Made by a program: the position numbers and the translations under genes. Positions 17,483-25,926 of a DNA stretch of 37,884 nt are shown piece after piece. Position 1 is the first letter of the stretch. Every line of letters starts with the position of its first letter. The notes below the pieces were generated by a model. It did not search any database, was not told the origin of the DNA, and worked only from the letters and a program-made list of their open reading frames with translations. Source of the stretch: Spirochaetota bacterium. Its GTDB lineage: Bacteria; Spirochaetota; UBA4802; UBA5550. The DNA is taken from NCBI GenBank assembly GCA_009787025.1, contig WRGT01000061.1:1-37884 (forward strand). The letters are read 5' to 3'.

Positions 17483-17877
17483 ATGATATCCTCTAAATAT
17501 TAACTTTTTTCTATATCTAATGTTTTAAATGTATTTATAAAATTCTTTTTTATAATCTTTATTCTTTATTTTTAATCGAACAATGGTCAAAATCCTTAAA
17601 TAAAATAAATATATAGTACTGTATATCAATTAATCGGAATTGTCAATAAAGTTTATATACACTTTTAATTATATATTAAACTAAAAATTTTTTATGTCCG
17701 CATATATTTATGTCTGCATATATCTGATAAAGTTACTGCAAAGAGGAATATTTAAGCTGTTTTGAACTCTATAAATAATTAGTAAAAAAATTATGTCTCC
17801 TGATAAAAAAAGTCTTATGGAATTTTTAATTTTACCGAATATGAAGTTAGACAGGTCTATTTATTAAGAGGTTAAAT
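17483..17877. other. AT-rich control region upstream of flgB, with 16-base tandem repeat
   Basis: No gene is visible in these 395 bases. They hold a 16-base direct repeat, TTATGTCCGCATATAT at 17692-17707 and TTATGTCTGCATATAT at 17708-17723, which could be a tandem regulator site. The flgB ribosome site AAGAGG is at the right end. The promoter of the flagellar cluster and that of the divergent MORN gene must both lie here, but I could not fix either with confidence. Confidence 0.55.
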
Positions 17878-18309
17878 ATGTTTTTAGCAAGCAGCATGAT
17901 GGATACTAATTATTTATTGGAAAAATCATTAGATGCGGAATCGTTAAGAAAAAAGGTTATCTCTGATAATATTGCTAATGTGGATACTCCCCATTTTAAA
18001 AGAAGGGAGGTAAACTTTGAGAGTGAATTGAACAGGGTGCTCAATGAGAACAAAAAAAATTTAGACAGGCTTCCTGCTCTCATGACAGATGAAAAACATA
18101 TACCTTTTTTTATTGATAGAGATCTTCGTTCGGTCAATTCAAGAGTAAATTTAGACTATACTACCTCTTATAAAAATGACGGGAATAATGTTGATATTGA
18201 GAAAGAGATGGTAGATTCGGCAAAGAATATGATGAGGTATAATGCTTTGGTCAGCGGTTTAAATCATAATTATAGAGTTATAAAGATGGTTCTCCGTACA
18301 ACAGCATAA
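17878..18309 (+). CDS. flgB: Flagellar basal-body rod protein FlgB
   Basis: FlgB forms the proximal rod together with FlgC, FlgF and FliE. The 143-residue product has the rod signature SDNIANVDTPHFKRREVNFE at residues 30-49, and a C-terminal helix with the DIEKEMVDSAKNMMRYNALV pattern of FlgB. It lacks a Sec signal, as rod proteins use the flagellar export gate. AAGAGG precedes the ATG. It is the first gene of the flagellar cluster and is followed by flgC after a gap that contains two REP-like repeats. Confidence 0.95.
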   Translation: MFLASSMMDTNYLLEKSLDAESLRKKVISDNIANVDTPHFKRREVNFESELNRVLNENKKNLDRLPALMTDEKHIPFFIDRDLRSVNSRVNLDYTTSYKNDGNNVDIEKEMVDSAKNMMRYNALVSGLNHNYRVIKMVLRTTA

Positions 18310-18314
18310 TTTAG

Positions 18315-18372
18315 TCGTAGGGGCGGATAACATCCGTTCGATATCGTAGGGGCGGATAGTATCCGCCCGATA
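18315..18372. repeat. Two tandem 29-base GC-rich palindromes
   Basis: TCGTAGGGGCGGAT....ATCCGCCCGATA-type units occupy 18315-18343 and 18344-18372. The second is a perfect hairpin (GGGCGGAT and ATCCGCCC around two bases); the first has changed in its right arm (ATCCGTTC). They lie 6 bases after the flgB stop, inside the operon. The window begins with GCCCCTACGA, the end of a similar unit in reverse. Confidence 0.8.
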
Positions 18373-18407
18373 TAAGGTTCATAATGTAGAGAGTGAAGAG
18401 GGCTACT

Positions 18408-18875
18408 ATGGGAATGTTTGATAGTTTTAATATTGCATCAACAGGTCTTACGGCGCAGAGACTTAGAATGGATGTAATAAGCGATAATATTGCAAATGCT
18501 ACGACTACAAGGACTACAACTGATGATGGTCCATATTCAAGAAAAAGGACTATTTTTGCGCCGATTAATATCCGTCCGAATTATAAATCGCCCCTTGTTC
18601 CTGAGAGGATTGATCATGGTATTGGTCAGGGTGTGAGAGTTGTTAAAATAGAGAAGGATAAAGCTCCGTTTAGACTTGTTTATGATCCGAATCATCCTGA
18701 TGCAATAAAGATAGGTCCTGAAAAGGGGTATGTCAGAATGCCGAATGTTAATGTAGTGACCGAAATGACAGATCTTATATCTGCAACAAGGTCTTATGAG
18801 GCAAATGTAATGATTGTTAATAATGCTAAATCTATGTTTGCCAAGGCTCTTGAGATCGGCAGAACAGGCGCTTAA
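18408..18875 (+). CDS. flgC: Flagellar basal-body rod protein FlgC
   Basis: FlgC is a proximal-rod subunit. The 155-residue product begins MGMFDSFNIASTGLTAQRLR, carries SDNIANATTTRT, and ends with the FlgC pattern VVTEMTDLISATRSYEANV. I place the start at the ATG at 18408, preceded by AAGAGGG, and not at the in-frame GTG at 18393, because spirochaete FlgC proteins begin with MGLF-like sequence. It is followed by a short gene and fliE. Confidence 0.95.
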   Translation: MGMFDSFNIASTGLTAQRLRMDVISDNIANATTTRTTTDDGPYSRKRTIFAPINIRPNYKSPLVPERIDHGIGQGVRVVKIEKDKAPFRLVYDPNHPDAIKIGPEKGYVRMPNVNVVTEMTDLISATRSYEANVMIVNNAKSMFAKALEIGRTGA

Positions 18876-18891
18876 TAACCGGAGGTGAGTC

Positions 18892-19056
18892 ATGTTAAGA
18901 GAGAATGTCAGAACAGATGAAATAAAAACATCCCATGAGCTTTCCGGAAAGATAAATAGAAGAAAGTATGAAAAGATATGCAGAATTGAAAATGAATATT
19001 TCGTAAGCTCAAAAATTGAAATGAGATTTGACAGGGGTATTTTGTATAAAATTTAA
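18892..19056 (+). CDS. 54-residue small protein between flgC and fliE
   Basis: An ATG at 18892, preceded by a very good ribosome site (GGAGGTGAG at 18881-18889), opens a frame of 54 codons ending with TAA at 19056. The product is basic and hydrophilic (MLRENVRTDEIKTSHE at the start, RFDRGILYKI at the end), with no signal or membrane segment. It fills the flgC-fliE gap exactly, in the operon direction. I recognise no family. It could be a small export chaperone or regulator for flagellar assembly; that is speculation. It has one cysteine and many charged residues. Existence is supported by ribosome site and position only. Confidence 0.6.
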   Translation: MLRENVRTDEIKTSHELSGKINRRKYEKICRIENEYFVSSKIEMRFDRGILYKI

Positions 19057-19092
19057 TACCTCATTTAAATAGAACGTGAAGGAGTGTTTAAA

Positions 19093-19419
19093 ATGTTTGA
19101 TGCAAATGTAGTATCAGGTCACATAGTAAAACTAAATACAACAGATCCGCTTCATTTTAGCGGTCAGGCTAAAATTGTGCGTGAAAATGACGATGTTTCA
19201 GGTTCGTTCGCTGATATGCTCAATGGGGCAATCTCAAAGACAAATGATCTTCAAATTGACGCAGAACAGTTGATGCAGCAGATGATAGTAAATCCGAAAT
19301 CTGTTGATATACATCAGGTAATGATTGCTACCCAGAAGGCTGAAATTGCCATTGGGCTTACAAAGGCTGTAAGAGACGGCGCAATAAATGCTTATAGAGA
19401 ACTTATTAATTTAAGATAA
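19093..19419 (+). CDS. fliE: Flagellar hook-basal body protein FliE
   Basis: FliE links the MS ring to the rod. The 108-residue product ends with the conserved FliE core: VDIHQVMIATQKAEIAIGLT and VRDGAINAYRELINLR. The start is set at ATG 19093 with GGAG 8 bases upstream; the in-frame GTG at 19084 lies inside that ribosome site and is not used. A perfect hairpin follows 22 bases after the stop. Confidence 0.93.
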   Translation: MFDANVVSGHIVKLNTTDPLHFSGQAKIVRENDDVSGSFADMLNGAISKTNDLQIDAEQLMQQMIVNPKSVDIHQVMIATQKAEIAIGLTKAVRDGAINAYRELINLR

Positions 19420-19440
19420 TCGGTTATTCTTTGCTATGAG

Positions 19441-19483
19441 GCAGTGATATGGTATATTTTAAATAGACGCATATCACTGTTTT
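19441..19483 (+). terminator. Hairpin after fliE, possible terminator
   Basis: CAGTGATATG (19442-19451) and CATATCACTG (19470-19479) pair perfectly around an 18-base loop and are followed by TTTT. The loop is long and the T-run short, so it may attenuate read-through and not stop it fully. It lies in a 250-base gap, unusual inside this otherwise tight cluster. Confidence 0.5.
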
Positions 19484-19669
19484 AAATTCTATTACTAAGG
19501 CTTAAGTCGTTTAGATTATCCATCACATTTAAAATTAAAGATTTTTGTATTAAATAATCAGAAAATGTTAAATTATTATTAAAATTAATTGACATTTTTT
19601 TATAGGCTTTTAAAAAGTATTATGTCACATTAGGTTTTTATTTTTTTAGTCATTAGTCGGAGGCTATAT

Positions 19670-21370
19670 ATGAACGAATTTTTCAATAGAATAATGAATC
19701 AGATTAGAGAGATTTATAGTAAACTTGACCGCACCAAGAAGATTATTATTGGAGTGGTAATTGGGGTTGTAATAGTTTCTTTCACAGTATTGCTCTCCGT
19801 ATCACATACAGAACCTAATGCTCTTCTATTTGCAGATCTTTCATCGGATGATTTTGGTCAGGTTACTAAAAAACTCGAAGAAATGGGTTATTATTATCAA
19901 ACTGCAGGTACAACCTCAATCTTTGTTAAACCTGCAGAAAGACCGTTGATTGTTACAAAACTTGCCCAGGAGAATATGCTCCCTAAGGGTATTCCCGGAT
20001 TTAAACTCTTTGATGCGTCAAGTTGGACGGAAACAGACAAAGAACTTGATGTAAAATATATGAGGGCGCTTCGAGGGGAGATACAAAAGCATATTGAATC
20101 TCTCAAGAATGTGGACAAAGCCTCTGTAGAGATAGCCATGTCTGACGACAGTATTTATTCGGACAGTCAAACGCCATATACTGCAGCAGTAACGGTACAT
20201 CTTGCACCCGGTTATGAGAAACTCAGCACAAAAGAGATAAAAGGTATAACCTTTCTTGTATCCAGAGCTGTAGGATCAAGATTAAAGCCTGAGAATGTAA
20301 CTGTTACGGATGAATTTGGTAAAATTATATCTGATTTTGACGATGACCTTGAAAATGAAAAGAGAGAATATACTATGATAGAGTATAGGAAAAAGATTGA
20401 GGAGCAGGCAAGGGTCAGGATTTTAAAAGATATCAGAGACGGTCTTGAAAATATATTTACCCCTGATAGAATACAGATTGTAAGATTAAATATGGACTTT
20501 AACTGGGATAAAATAAGCGAAGAGCAGACCGAATATACTCCAATAACATGGACCCCCGATGACCCTAAACTTCCATATTCTACAAGAGAGGTTAGAGAAT
20601 CTATTCCAATCTCAAGAAAAAATACGGCAGAGAATTTTCAGGGACACGGCTGGAATCCTGAAGGACCTGCGGGAACAGATTCAAATACGCCTCCGGGGTA
20701 TAAGGCTGCTGATGATCAATTTGCAAAATATAATAAAACAGAAGATATTATAAATAATGCTGTTAATAAAACTACAAGATCTATTGCGCGGGCTCCATAT
20801 GACATAAGCCGTGTTAGTGTGGCTGTGGCAATTGACGGTTTACAGGATCTTCCGCGTACGCCAAGCGGAGATTATGACCTTGATCCGAATAAATCGCCTG
20901 TTCAGACTCCGATAACAGCGGATGATTTGAAAAAAGCTGAAAAAATTATTAAAACGGCTATAAATTTTAAGATAGAAAGAGGGGATCAGGTTGCTGTTGA
21001 GAATATAATGTTTGATAGAACAAGCTATTGGGCTTCATTAAGGGAGGAATTTAGAAGAAAAGAACAGATAAAAATGCTTGTTCTATCAATACTCATAGCT
21101 TTAGCTGCGCTTTTTGTAGGATTTATTCTATTTAAGACTATACAGAGAGAACTTGAAAGGAGAAGGCGCGCAAGAGAAGAGGCTCTTGCCCTTGAACAAC
21201 AGCGTATGAGGGAGGCTGCTCTTAAAGCGGCAGAGGATGAGGGTATTGATGTTGAACTCTCGCTTGAGGAGAGGGCAAGGCTTGAATTACAGCAGAGCGC
21301 ATTGCAATTAGCTAAGGAAAGACCTGATGATGTGGCTAAACTGCTAAGAACATGGCTTGCGGAAGAATAG
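19670..21370 (+). CDS. fliF: Flagellar MS-ring protein FliF
   Basis: FliF builds the MS ring in the inner membrane, the base on which the motor and export gate assemble. The 566-residue protein has two membrane segments (about residues 25-45 and 469-488) with the large periplasmic ring-building part between them, including EPNALLFADLSSDDFGQVT and the motif LPKGIPGFKLFD. The C-terminal cytoplasmic tail is charged and ends in ERPDDVAKLLRTWLAEE, the FliG-binding end. CGGAGG lies about 8 bases before the ATG. The 250-base gap with a hairpin upstream suggests it may have its own promoter. Confidence 0.96.
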   Translation: MNEFFNRIMNQIREIYSKLDRTKKIIIGVVIGVVIVSFTVLLSVSHTEPNALLFADLSSDDFGQVTKKLEEMGYYYQTAGTTSIFVKPAERPLIVTKLAQENMLPKGIPGFKLFDASSWTETDKELDVKYMRALRGEIQKHIESLKNVDKASVEIAMSDDSIYSDSQTPYTAAVTVHLAPGYEKLSTKEIKGITFLVSRAVGSRLKPENVTVTDEFGKIISDFDDDLENEKREYTMIEYRKKIEEQARVRILKDIRDGLENIFTPDRIQIVRLNMDFNWDKISEEQTEYTPITWTPDDPKLPYSTREVRESIPISRKNTAENFQGHGWNPEGPAGTDSNTPPGYKAADDQFAKYNKTEDIINNAVNKTTRSIARAPYDISRVSVAVAIDGLQDLPRTPSGDYDLDPNKSPVQTPITADDLKKAEKIIKTAINFKIERGDQVAVENIMFDRTSYWASLREEFRRKEQIKMLVLSILIALAALFVGFILFKTIQRELERRRRAREEALALEQQRMREAALKAAEDEGIDVELSLEERARLELQQSALQLAKERPDDVAKLLRTWLAEE

Positions 21371-21463
21371 ATTTTTATTAGTTTGAAAAAGGGTTGATTT
21401 TGCCGATATATTGTCTAAAGCGGCTACTATATGATTATTTTTTTTGTGTTGCGGGGTTAATAA

Positions 21464-22480
21464 ATGCTTCAATCTAAGAAATCTCAACTGACAGGAAGGC
21501 AGAAGGCTGCCATATTTCTTGTTTCTCTTGGATCTGATGTTTCATCAGAAGTGTTTAAACATCTGAGAGAGGATGAGATTGAACAGTTGACATTTGAAAT
21601 AGCCAGACTTGATAAGATTGAACCTGAAGATAAAGACAGAGTTTTACAGGAATTTCAAGAGATGATGATGGCGCAGGAATTTATATCTCAGGGAGGTATA
21701 GATTATGCCAGAGATATTCTTGAAAGGGCGCTTGGTACTCAAAAAGCTATAGATATTGTAAACAGGCTGACTTCATCGCTTCAGGTAAGACCGTTCGATT
21801 TTATCAGGAGAACAGACCCCAGCCATTTGTTAAACTTTATTCAGGGAGAACATCCGCAGACTATAGCGTTGATATTGGCATATTTAGATCCTCAAAAGAG
21901 CGCTCAGATACTTGCAGAACTGCCGCACAATGTTCAGGCTGATGTTGCACGAAGAATTGCTGAAATGAAAAGAACGTCTCCCGATGTTCTGCGTGAAGTT
22001 GAACGTGTTCTTGAGAGAAAACTGTCAACGCTTGCAAGTGAGGATTTTACTCAGGCTGGCGGTATAGATACTGTTGTTGAAATATTAAACAATGTTGACC
22101 GTGGTACCGAAAAGATTATTATTGAGGCTCTTGAAGAGGAAGATCCGGAACTTGCAGAAGAGATCAAAAAACGCATGTTCGTATTCGAAGATATTGTACT
22201 GCTTGACGACAGATCAATACAAAAGGTTCTGCGTGAGGTTGACACTCAGGAGTTGGCTAAAGCGCTTAAAGGTGTTGATAATGAGGTTCAGGAGAAGATT
22301 TTTAGAAATATGTCAAAGCGCGCCGCATCGCTCCTTAGTGAAGATATGGATTTCATGGGACCAATAAGGCTTAGAGATGTTGAAGAGGCGCAGCAGAAAA
22401 TTGTAAATATAATAAGAAAACTTGAAGATGCCGGAGAAATAGTTGTAGCAAGAACCGGAGAGGAGGAATTAGTTGTCTAA
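21464..22480 (+). CDS. fliG: Flagellar motor switch protein FliG
   Basis: FliG couples torque from the stator to the rotor and, with FliM and FliN, sets rotation direction. The 338 residues are close, as I recall them, to the main spirochaete FliG (FliG2 of Treponema): TGRQKAAIFLVSLGSDVSSE, HLREDEIEQLTFEIARLDKI, the middle EHPQTIALILAYLDPQKSA, and the C-terminal torque helix with MFVFEDIVLLDDRSIQKVLR, which carries the conserved charged residues. It ends inside the start of fliH (8-base overlap). Confidence 0.97.
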   Translation: MLQSKKSQLTGRQKAAIFLVSLGSDVSSEVFKHLREDEIEQLTFEIARLDKIEPEDKDRVLQEFQEMMMAQEFISQGGIDYARDILERALGTQKAIDIVNRLTSSLQVRPFDFIRRTDPSHLLNFIQGEHPQTIALILAYLDPQKSAQILAELPHNVQADVARRIAEMKRTSPDVLREVERVLERKLSTLASEDFTQAGGIDTVVEILNNVDRGTEKIIIEALEEEDPELAEEIKKRMFVFEDIVLLDDRSIQKVLREVDTQELAKALKGVDNEVQEKIFRNMSKRAASLLSEDMDFMGPIRLRDVEEAQQKIVNIIRKLEDAGEIVVARTGEEELVV

Positions 22481-23399
22481 GTTAGTATTTAAACCAAGTG
22501 AAATTCAACATATAACAGCCGTTAAGCAGGTTGAACTTCCGGCTAAATATCAAAAAAATCTCATTGACTCGGAAGATTACCAAGAGTTTGAGATGGATGA
22601 TGCCGGAAATCCGATTGATATTTATAGAGGTCCTTCTATTGAAGAGATGGAGGCTGAATTAGAACGTTATAGACGCGAGACGGAAGAAGAGTCGAGACTT
22701 ATACTTGAACAGGCGAATGATAGAGCGCGTAAAATAGTAGAGGAAGGGAAGACTATAGCTTTTAATGAACTGGAGAAGATTAGAGACCAGATTAAGATAG
22801 AAAAAGAGAAACACATAGCAGAGTCGGAACGTGAAATAGAAAGGAGTAACTTTGAAGCTGAAAAGATTATCCTTGAGGCTGAAAAGAAGGTTTCAGAGAT
22901 AGAACATGATGCCTATATGAAGGGGCATGAGGCAGGACGAGAAGAAGGCTATAAAGAGGGACAAGCTGAGGTAATGAGGCTTATTGACAGATTAAGCACT
23001 GTTGTATCTACGGCTGTAGATATTAGAGATGATCTTATTAAGTCTTCGGAGAAGCTTATGACAGAGATGATCCTTATGATAGCAAGAAAAGTGATTAAGG
23101 ATGAAATTGTAGAAAGAAGAGAAATTGTAATCAACAATATCAGGGAAGCTATTAAACGAGTCAAAGATCGTGACAGAATTGATATAAAAGTAAACTTTGC
23201 AGACCTTGATATGACAACAGCGCATAAAGACGAACTTATTAAGATGATGGAGTCTCTTAAGAAGGTTAATATATATGAAGATTCGAGAATTGAAAGAGGC
23301 GGTTGTATCATTGAGACCGATGTTGGGACAATTGATGCAAGGATTTCAACACAGCTTGATGCAATTGAAGAGGCAATTAGAAATACCAGTACGCTTTAG
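22473..23399 (+). CDS. fliH: Flagellar export ATPase regulator FliH
   Basis: FliH binds FliI and docks the export ATPase at the C ring. The 308-residue protein is Glu/Lys-rich with a long predicted coiled coil (about residues 50-150) including EAGREEGYKEGQAEV, then a C-terminal FliH/YscL-type domain with GGCIIETDVGTIDARISTQL. It starts with TTG at 22473, overlapping fliG; the strong site GGAGAGGAGG stands just upstream and decides this start. fliI follows after 60 bases. Confidence 0.92.
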   Translation: MSKLVFKPSEIQHITAVKQVELPAKYQKNLIDSEDYQEFEMDDAGNPIDIYRGPSIEEMEAELERYRRETEEESRLILEQANDRARKIVEEGKTIAFNELEKIRDQIKIEKEKHIAESEREIERSNFEAEKIILEAEKKVSEIEHDAYMKGHEAGREEGYKEGQAEVMRLIDRLSTVVSTAVDIRDDLIKSSEKLMTEMILMIARKVIKDEIVERREIVINNIREAIKRVKDRDRIDIKVNFADLDMTTAHKDELIKMMESLKKVNIYEDSRIERGGCIIETDVGTIDARISTQLDAIEEAIRNTSTL

Positions 23400-23459
23400 T
23401 TAGATTTACGGATATATAAAAAGTATCCGTAAAATTTAAAAAGTTTAGGAGACATAATA

Positions 23460-24860
23460 TTGATCAATATACTGCCATACGAAAGAGTTGACGTTCTATC
23501 TAAGTATAAAGAATTGTTAGATGAACTCGAAGTGGTCAAGTTTGCCGGTACTGTTGAGAGAATCGTCGGACTTACGATAGAATCTGTCGGACCTGCCGTA
23601 AAATACGGCGATCTGTGTAAAATAAAGACAGGGCAGAGTCAATATCTCTATGCTGAAGTTGTAGGGTTTAACAGGAACAGAGTAATACTAATGCCTATCG
23701 GCGAAATGAAGGGCGTTGTCTCAGGCGCTGAAGTCTATTCGGCTGGTACGTCTTTAACTGCGCCTGTTGGGCCAGAGCTCTTAGGAAGGGTTATTTCCGG
23801 AATAGGGAAACCTTTAGACGGCAAAGGCGAAATATTTACAAGGTCTAAATATCCTGTAGAGGGGAGAGAGACTAATCCGCTTGATAGAAGAATAATAACA
23901 GAACCTCTTTCTGTTGGAATACGATCAATTGATTCGTTGATTACTATTGGACGCGGTCAGAGGATAGGTATCTTTGCCGGATCCGGCGTTGGGAAATCTA
24001 CTGTTATTGGAATGATTGCAAGATATACAGATGCAGATGTTAATGTTATTGCGCTTATTGGAGAAAGAGGGAGAGAGGTAAAGGATTTTGTTGAAAAAGA
24101 ACTTGGACCTGACGGATTAAAAAGATCTGTTGTTGTTGCAGCAACATCCGACCAGCCCCCTATGATAAGATTAAGAGGAGCATTTCTTGCGCATGCAGTT
24201 GCAGAGTATTTTCGCGATCAAGGGTTGGCTGTAAACTTATTAATGGACTCTGTAACACGATTTGCAATGGCGCAGAGAGAGGTTGGACTTGCTGCAGGCG
24301 AACCGTCTGCAACAAGGGGATATCCGCCGTCTGTTTTTAGTATGATGCCAAAGCTGTTAGAAAGAGCCGGCACAAGCTTAACCGGCGGGAGCATTACGGG
24401 ATTTTACAGCATCCTTGTTGAGGGAGATGATATGAATGAACCTATTGCCGATGCTGCAAGAGGGATTCTTGACGGGCATATTGTACTTGACCGTAAATTT
24501 GCAAACAGGGGGCATTATCCGGCAGTGAATGTACTGGATTCTATTTCAAGATGTATGAAAGATGTAGTTGATGAAAAGCATTTAAAGGCGGCTAATATTT
24601 TCAGAGAGCTTTTAGCCGCATATACAGAGGCTGAAGATCTTATTAATCTGGGGGGATATGTCCGCGGCGCAAACCCTGTTGTTGACAGGGCAATAAGTTT
24701 AATTAATGATATGAATGATTTTTTGAAGCAGGGAATTTATGAACACAATGATTTTGCAACAATTAGAGAAAGGATTATATCAATGATGATTCCTGAAGAT
24801 AAAAAAACCAGAGCTGCGCAGACTGTAAATACTCCGGCATTTGCGCGGGTTATTAGATAG
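23460..24860 (+). CDS. fliI: Flagellum-specific export ATPase FliI
   Basis: FliI hydrolyses ATP at the export gate to unfold and release flagellar substrates. The 466-residue product has an F1-beta-like fold with the P-loop GSGVGKST at about 174-181, the Walker B region LLMDSVTRFAMAQREVG, and the FliI/YscN signature PSVFSMMPKLLERAG. The N-terminal part (KYKELLDELEVV) is the FliH-binding end. The likely start is TTG at 23460, preceded by AGGAG. Confidence 0.97.
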   Translation: MINILPYERVDVLSKYKELLDELEVVKFAGTVERIVGLTIESVGPAVKYGDLCKIKTGQSQYLYAEVVGFNRNRVILMPIGEMKGVVSGAEVYSAGTSLTAPVGPELLGRVISGIGKPLDGKGEIFTRSKYPVEGRETNPLDRRIITEPLSVGIRSIDSLITIGRGQRIGIFAGSGVGKSTVIGMIARYTDADVNVIALIGERGREVKDFVEKELGPDGLKRSVVVAATSDQPPMIRLRGAFLAHAVAEYFRDQGLAVNLLMDSVTRFAMAQREVGLAAGEPSATRGYPPSVFSMMPKLLERAGTSLTGGSITGFYSILVEGDDMNEPIADAARGILDGHIVLDRKFANRGHYPAVNVLDSISRCMKDVVDEKHLKAANIFRELLAAYTEAEDLINLGGYVRGANPVVDRAISLINDMNDFLKQGIYEHNDFATIRERIISMMIPEDKKTRAAQTVNTPAFARVIR

Positions 24861-24868
24861 GCAGTATA

Positions 24869-25318
24869 ATGAAAAAATTTGTTTTTTCGCTTCAAAAACT
24901 TTTAGATATAAGAGAAGCAAAAGAGACGGAAGTAAAACATGAACTCATGAAGGTTCTATCAGTTCAGAATAAAGAGAGAATGCTTCAGGAGGATTTAAAG
25001 AATAAAATAACTAAATATGAATCGGAGTATAGCGGAAAATTAAGAAAGGGTATATGTTCGCCGGAAGAAGCAATGCTCATAATGAGATATGCCGATACGG
25101 CGCGTAATGCAATAGTAGAAGCGCAAAGAAGAATAGATGATATGCAGCCGGTTGTAGATGAAGTAAGAGCAAGGCTCGTTATAGCTTCAAGGGAGAAGAA
25201 AATTGTAGAAAAACTTAAAGAACGGAAATTTGAAGAGTATATGTATGAATTCAATAGAACTACGGCTAAAGAGAATGACGATATGAATCAAAAACTTTAT
25301 CATAGAAAATTGATGTGA
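24869..25318 (+). CDS. fliJ: Flagellar export protein FliJ
   Basis: FliJ is the central stalk-like coiled coil of the FliH-FliI ATPase and escorts chaperones. The 149-residue product begins KKFVFSLQKLLDIREAKE, the usual FliJ start, and is almost entirely charged helix, with many Lys, Glu and Arg residues. It follows fliI after 8 bases. The identification relies on the N-terminal motif, size, helical character and position, because FliJ sequences are weakly conserved. Confidence 0.88.
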   Translation: MKKFVFSLQKLLDIREAKETEVKHELMKVLSVQNKERMLQEDLKNKITKYESEYSGKLRKGICSPEEAMLIMRYADTARNAIVEAQRRIDDMQPVVDEVRARLVIASREKKIVEKLKERKFEEYMYEFNRTTAKENDDMNQKLYHRKLM

Positions 25319-25325
25319 GGTGTTT

Positions 25326-25907
25326 ATGATTGAAGATATGTATAATGTCATGCTGCGAATCAAAGAGATAAAGAGTAGATTTGGTTTGATGCCGCAGAAA
25401 AAAGATGCGATAAATCAAGAGGGGAAGGTAAAAGATAAAAGATTTGATGAGATGATTGACGAGAAGGTCGGTCTTCTGAACAAGCCATATGGTCTATATG
25501 AAGAGGGGAGTGTAACAAGGAAGGATATAGATAAGATAGTTGATTATTATTCCAGAAAAACCGGCGTCCCTTCGGATCTTGTTCATTCTCTTATAAAAGT
25601 TGAATCTGATTATAATGTTGAAGCTGTCTCTCGAAAAGGGGCAATGGGTTTAGTTCAACTTATGCCTGAAACAGCAATGGAACTTGGTGTTGAAAATCCA
25701 TTTGATCCGGAAGAGAATATAAAAGGCGGAGTTACCCTTCTTAAAAATCTTATTGATAGAAATAACGGAGATTACAAGTTAGCGCTCGCTGCATATAATG
25801 CCGGTCAAAGAAGTGTTGATAGAGCAGGCGGTGTCCCCAATTTTAAAGAGACTAAAGAATATGTTAAGAAGGTTTTAGATTTATACAATGGAGATAACAG
25901 CAGATAA
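25326..25907 (+). CDS. SLT-type lytic transglycosylase in the flagellar operon
   Basis: The enzyme should cut peptidoglycan between MurNAc and GlcNAc. Of its 193 residues the C-terminal two thirds form an SLT domain: the catalytic glutamate in SLIKVESDYN (Glu93 from this start), then SRKGAMGLVQLMPETA, and AAYNAGQRSVDRAGG. There is no signal peptide, so it may leave through the flagellar gate. Its place between fliJ and flbB suggests a role in opening the wall for the rod, the job of the muramidase part of FlgJ in other bacteria. The start is the ATG at 25326 with GAGGTG upstream; an in-frame GTG at 25320 overlaps that site. The N-terminal 60 residues (KDKRFDEMIDEKV) look like a linker or rod-binding part, but I recognise no domain there. 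Confidence 0.85.
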   Translation: MIEDMYNVMLRIKEIKSRFGLMPQKKDAINQEGKVKDKRFDEMIDEKVGLLNKPYGLYEEGSVTRKDIDKIVDYYSRKTGVPSDLVHSLIKVESDYNVEAVSRKGAMGLVQLMPETAMELGVENPFDPEENIKGGVTLLKNLIDRNNGDYKLALAAYNAGQRSVDRAGGVPNFKETKEYVKKVLDLYNGDNSR

Positions 25908-25926
25908 TACATAATGAGGTGGGATT

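Noticed and set aside
17783-17806. Possible sigma-28 promoter before flgB (TAAA and CCTGATAA)
   Set aside because: The spacing is about 12 bases instead of about 15, and the -10 part matches only partly. I do not call it.
19589-19623. Possible promoter before fliF (TTGACA and TATTAT)
   Set aside because: The two boxes are 23 bases apart, too far for a normal sigma-70 promoter.
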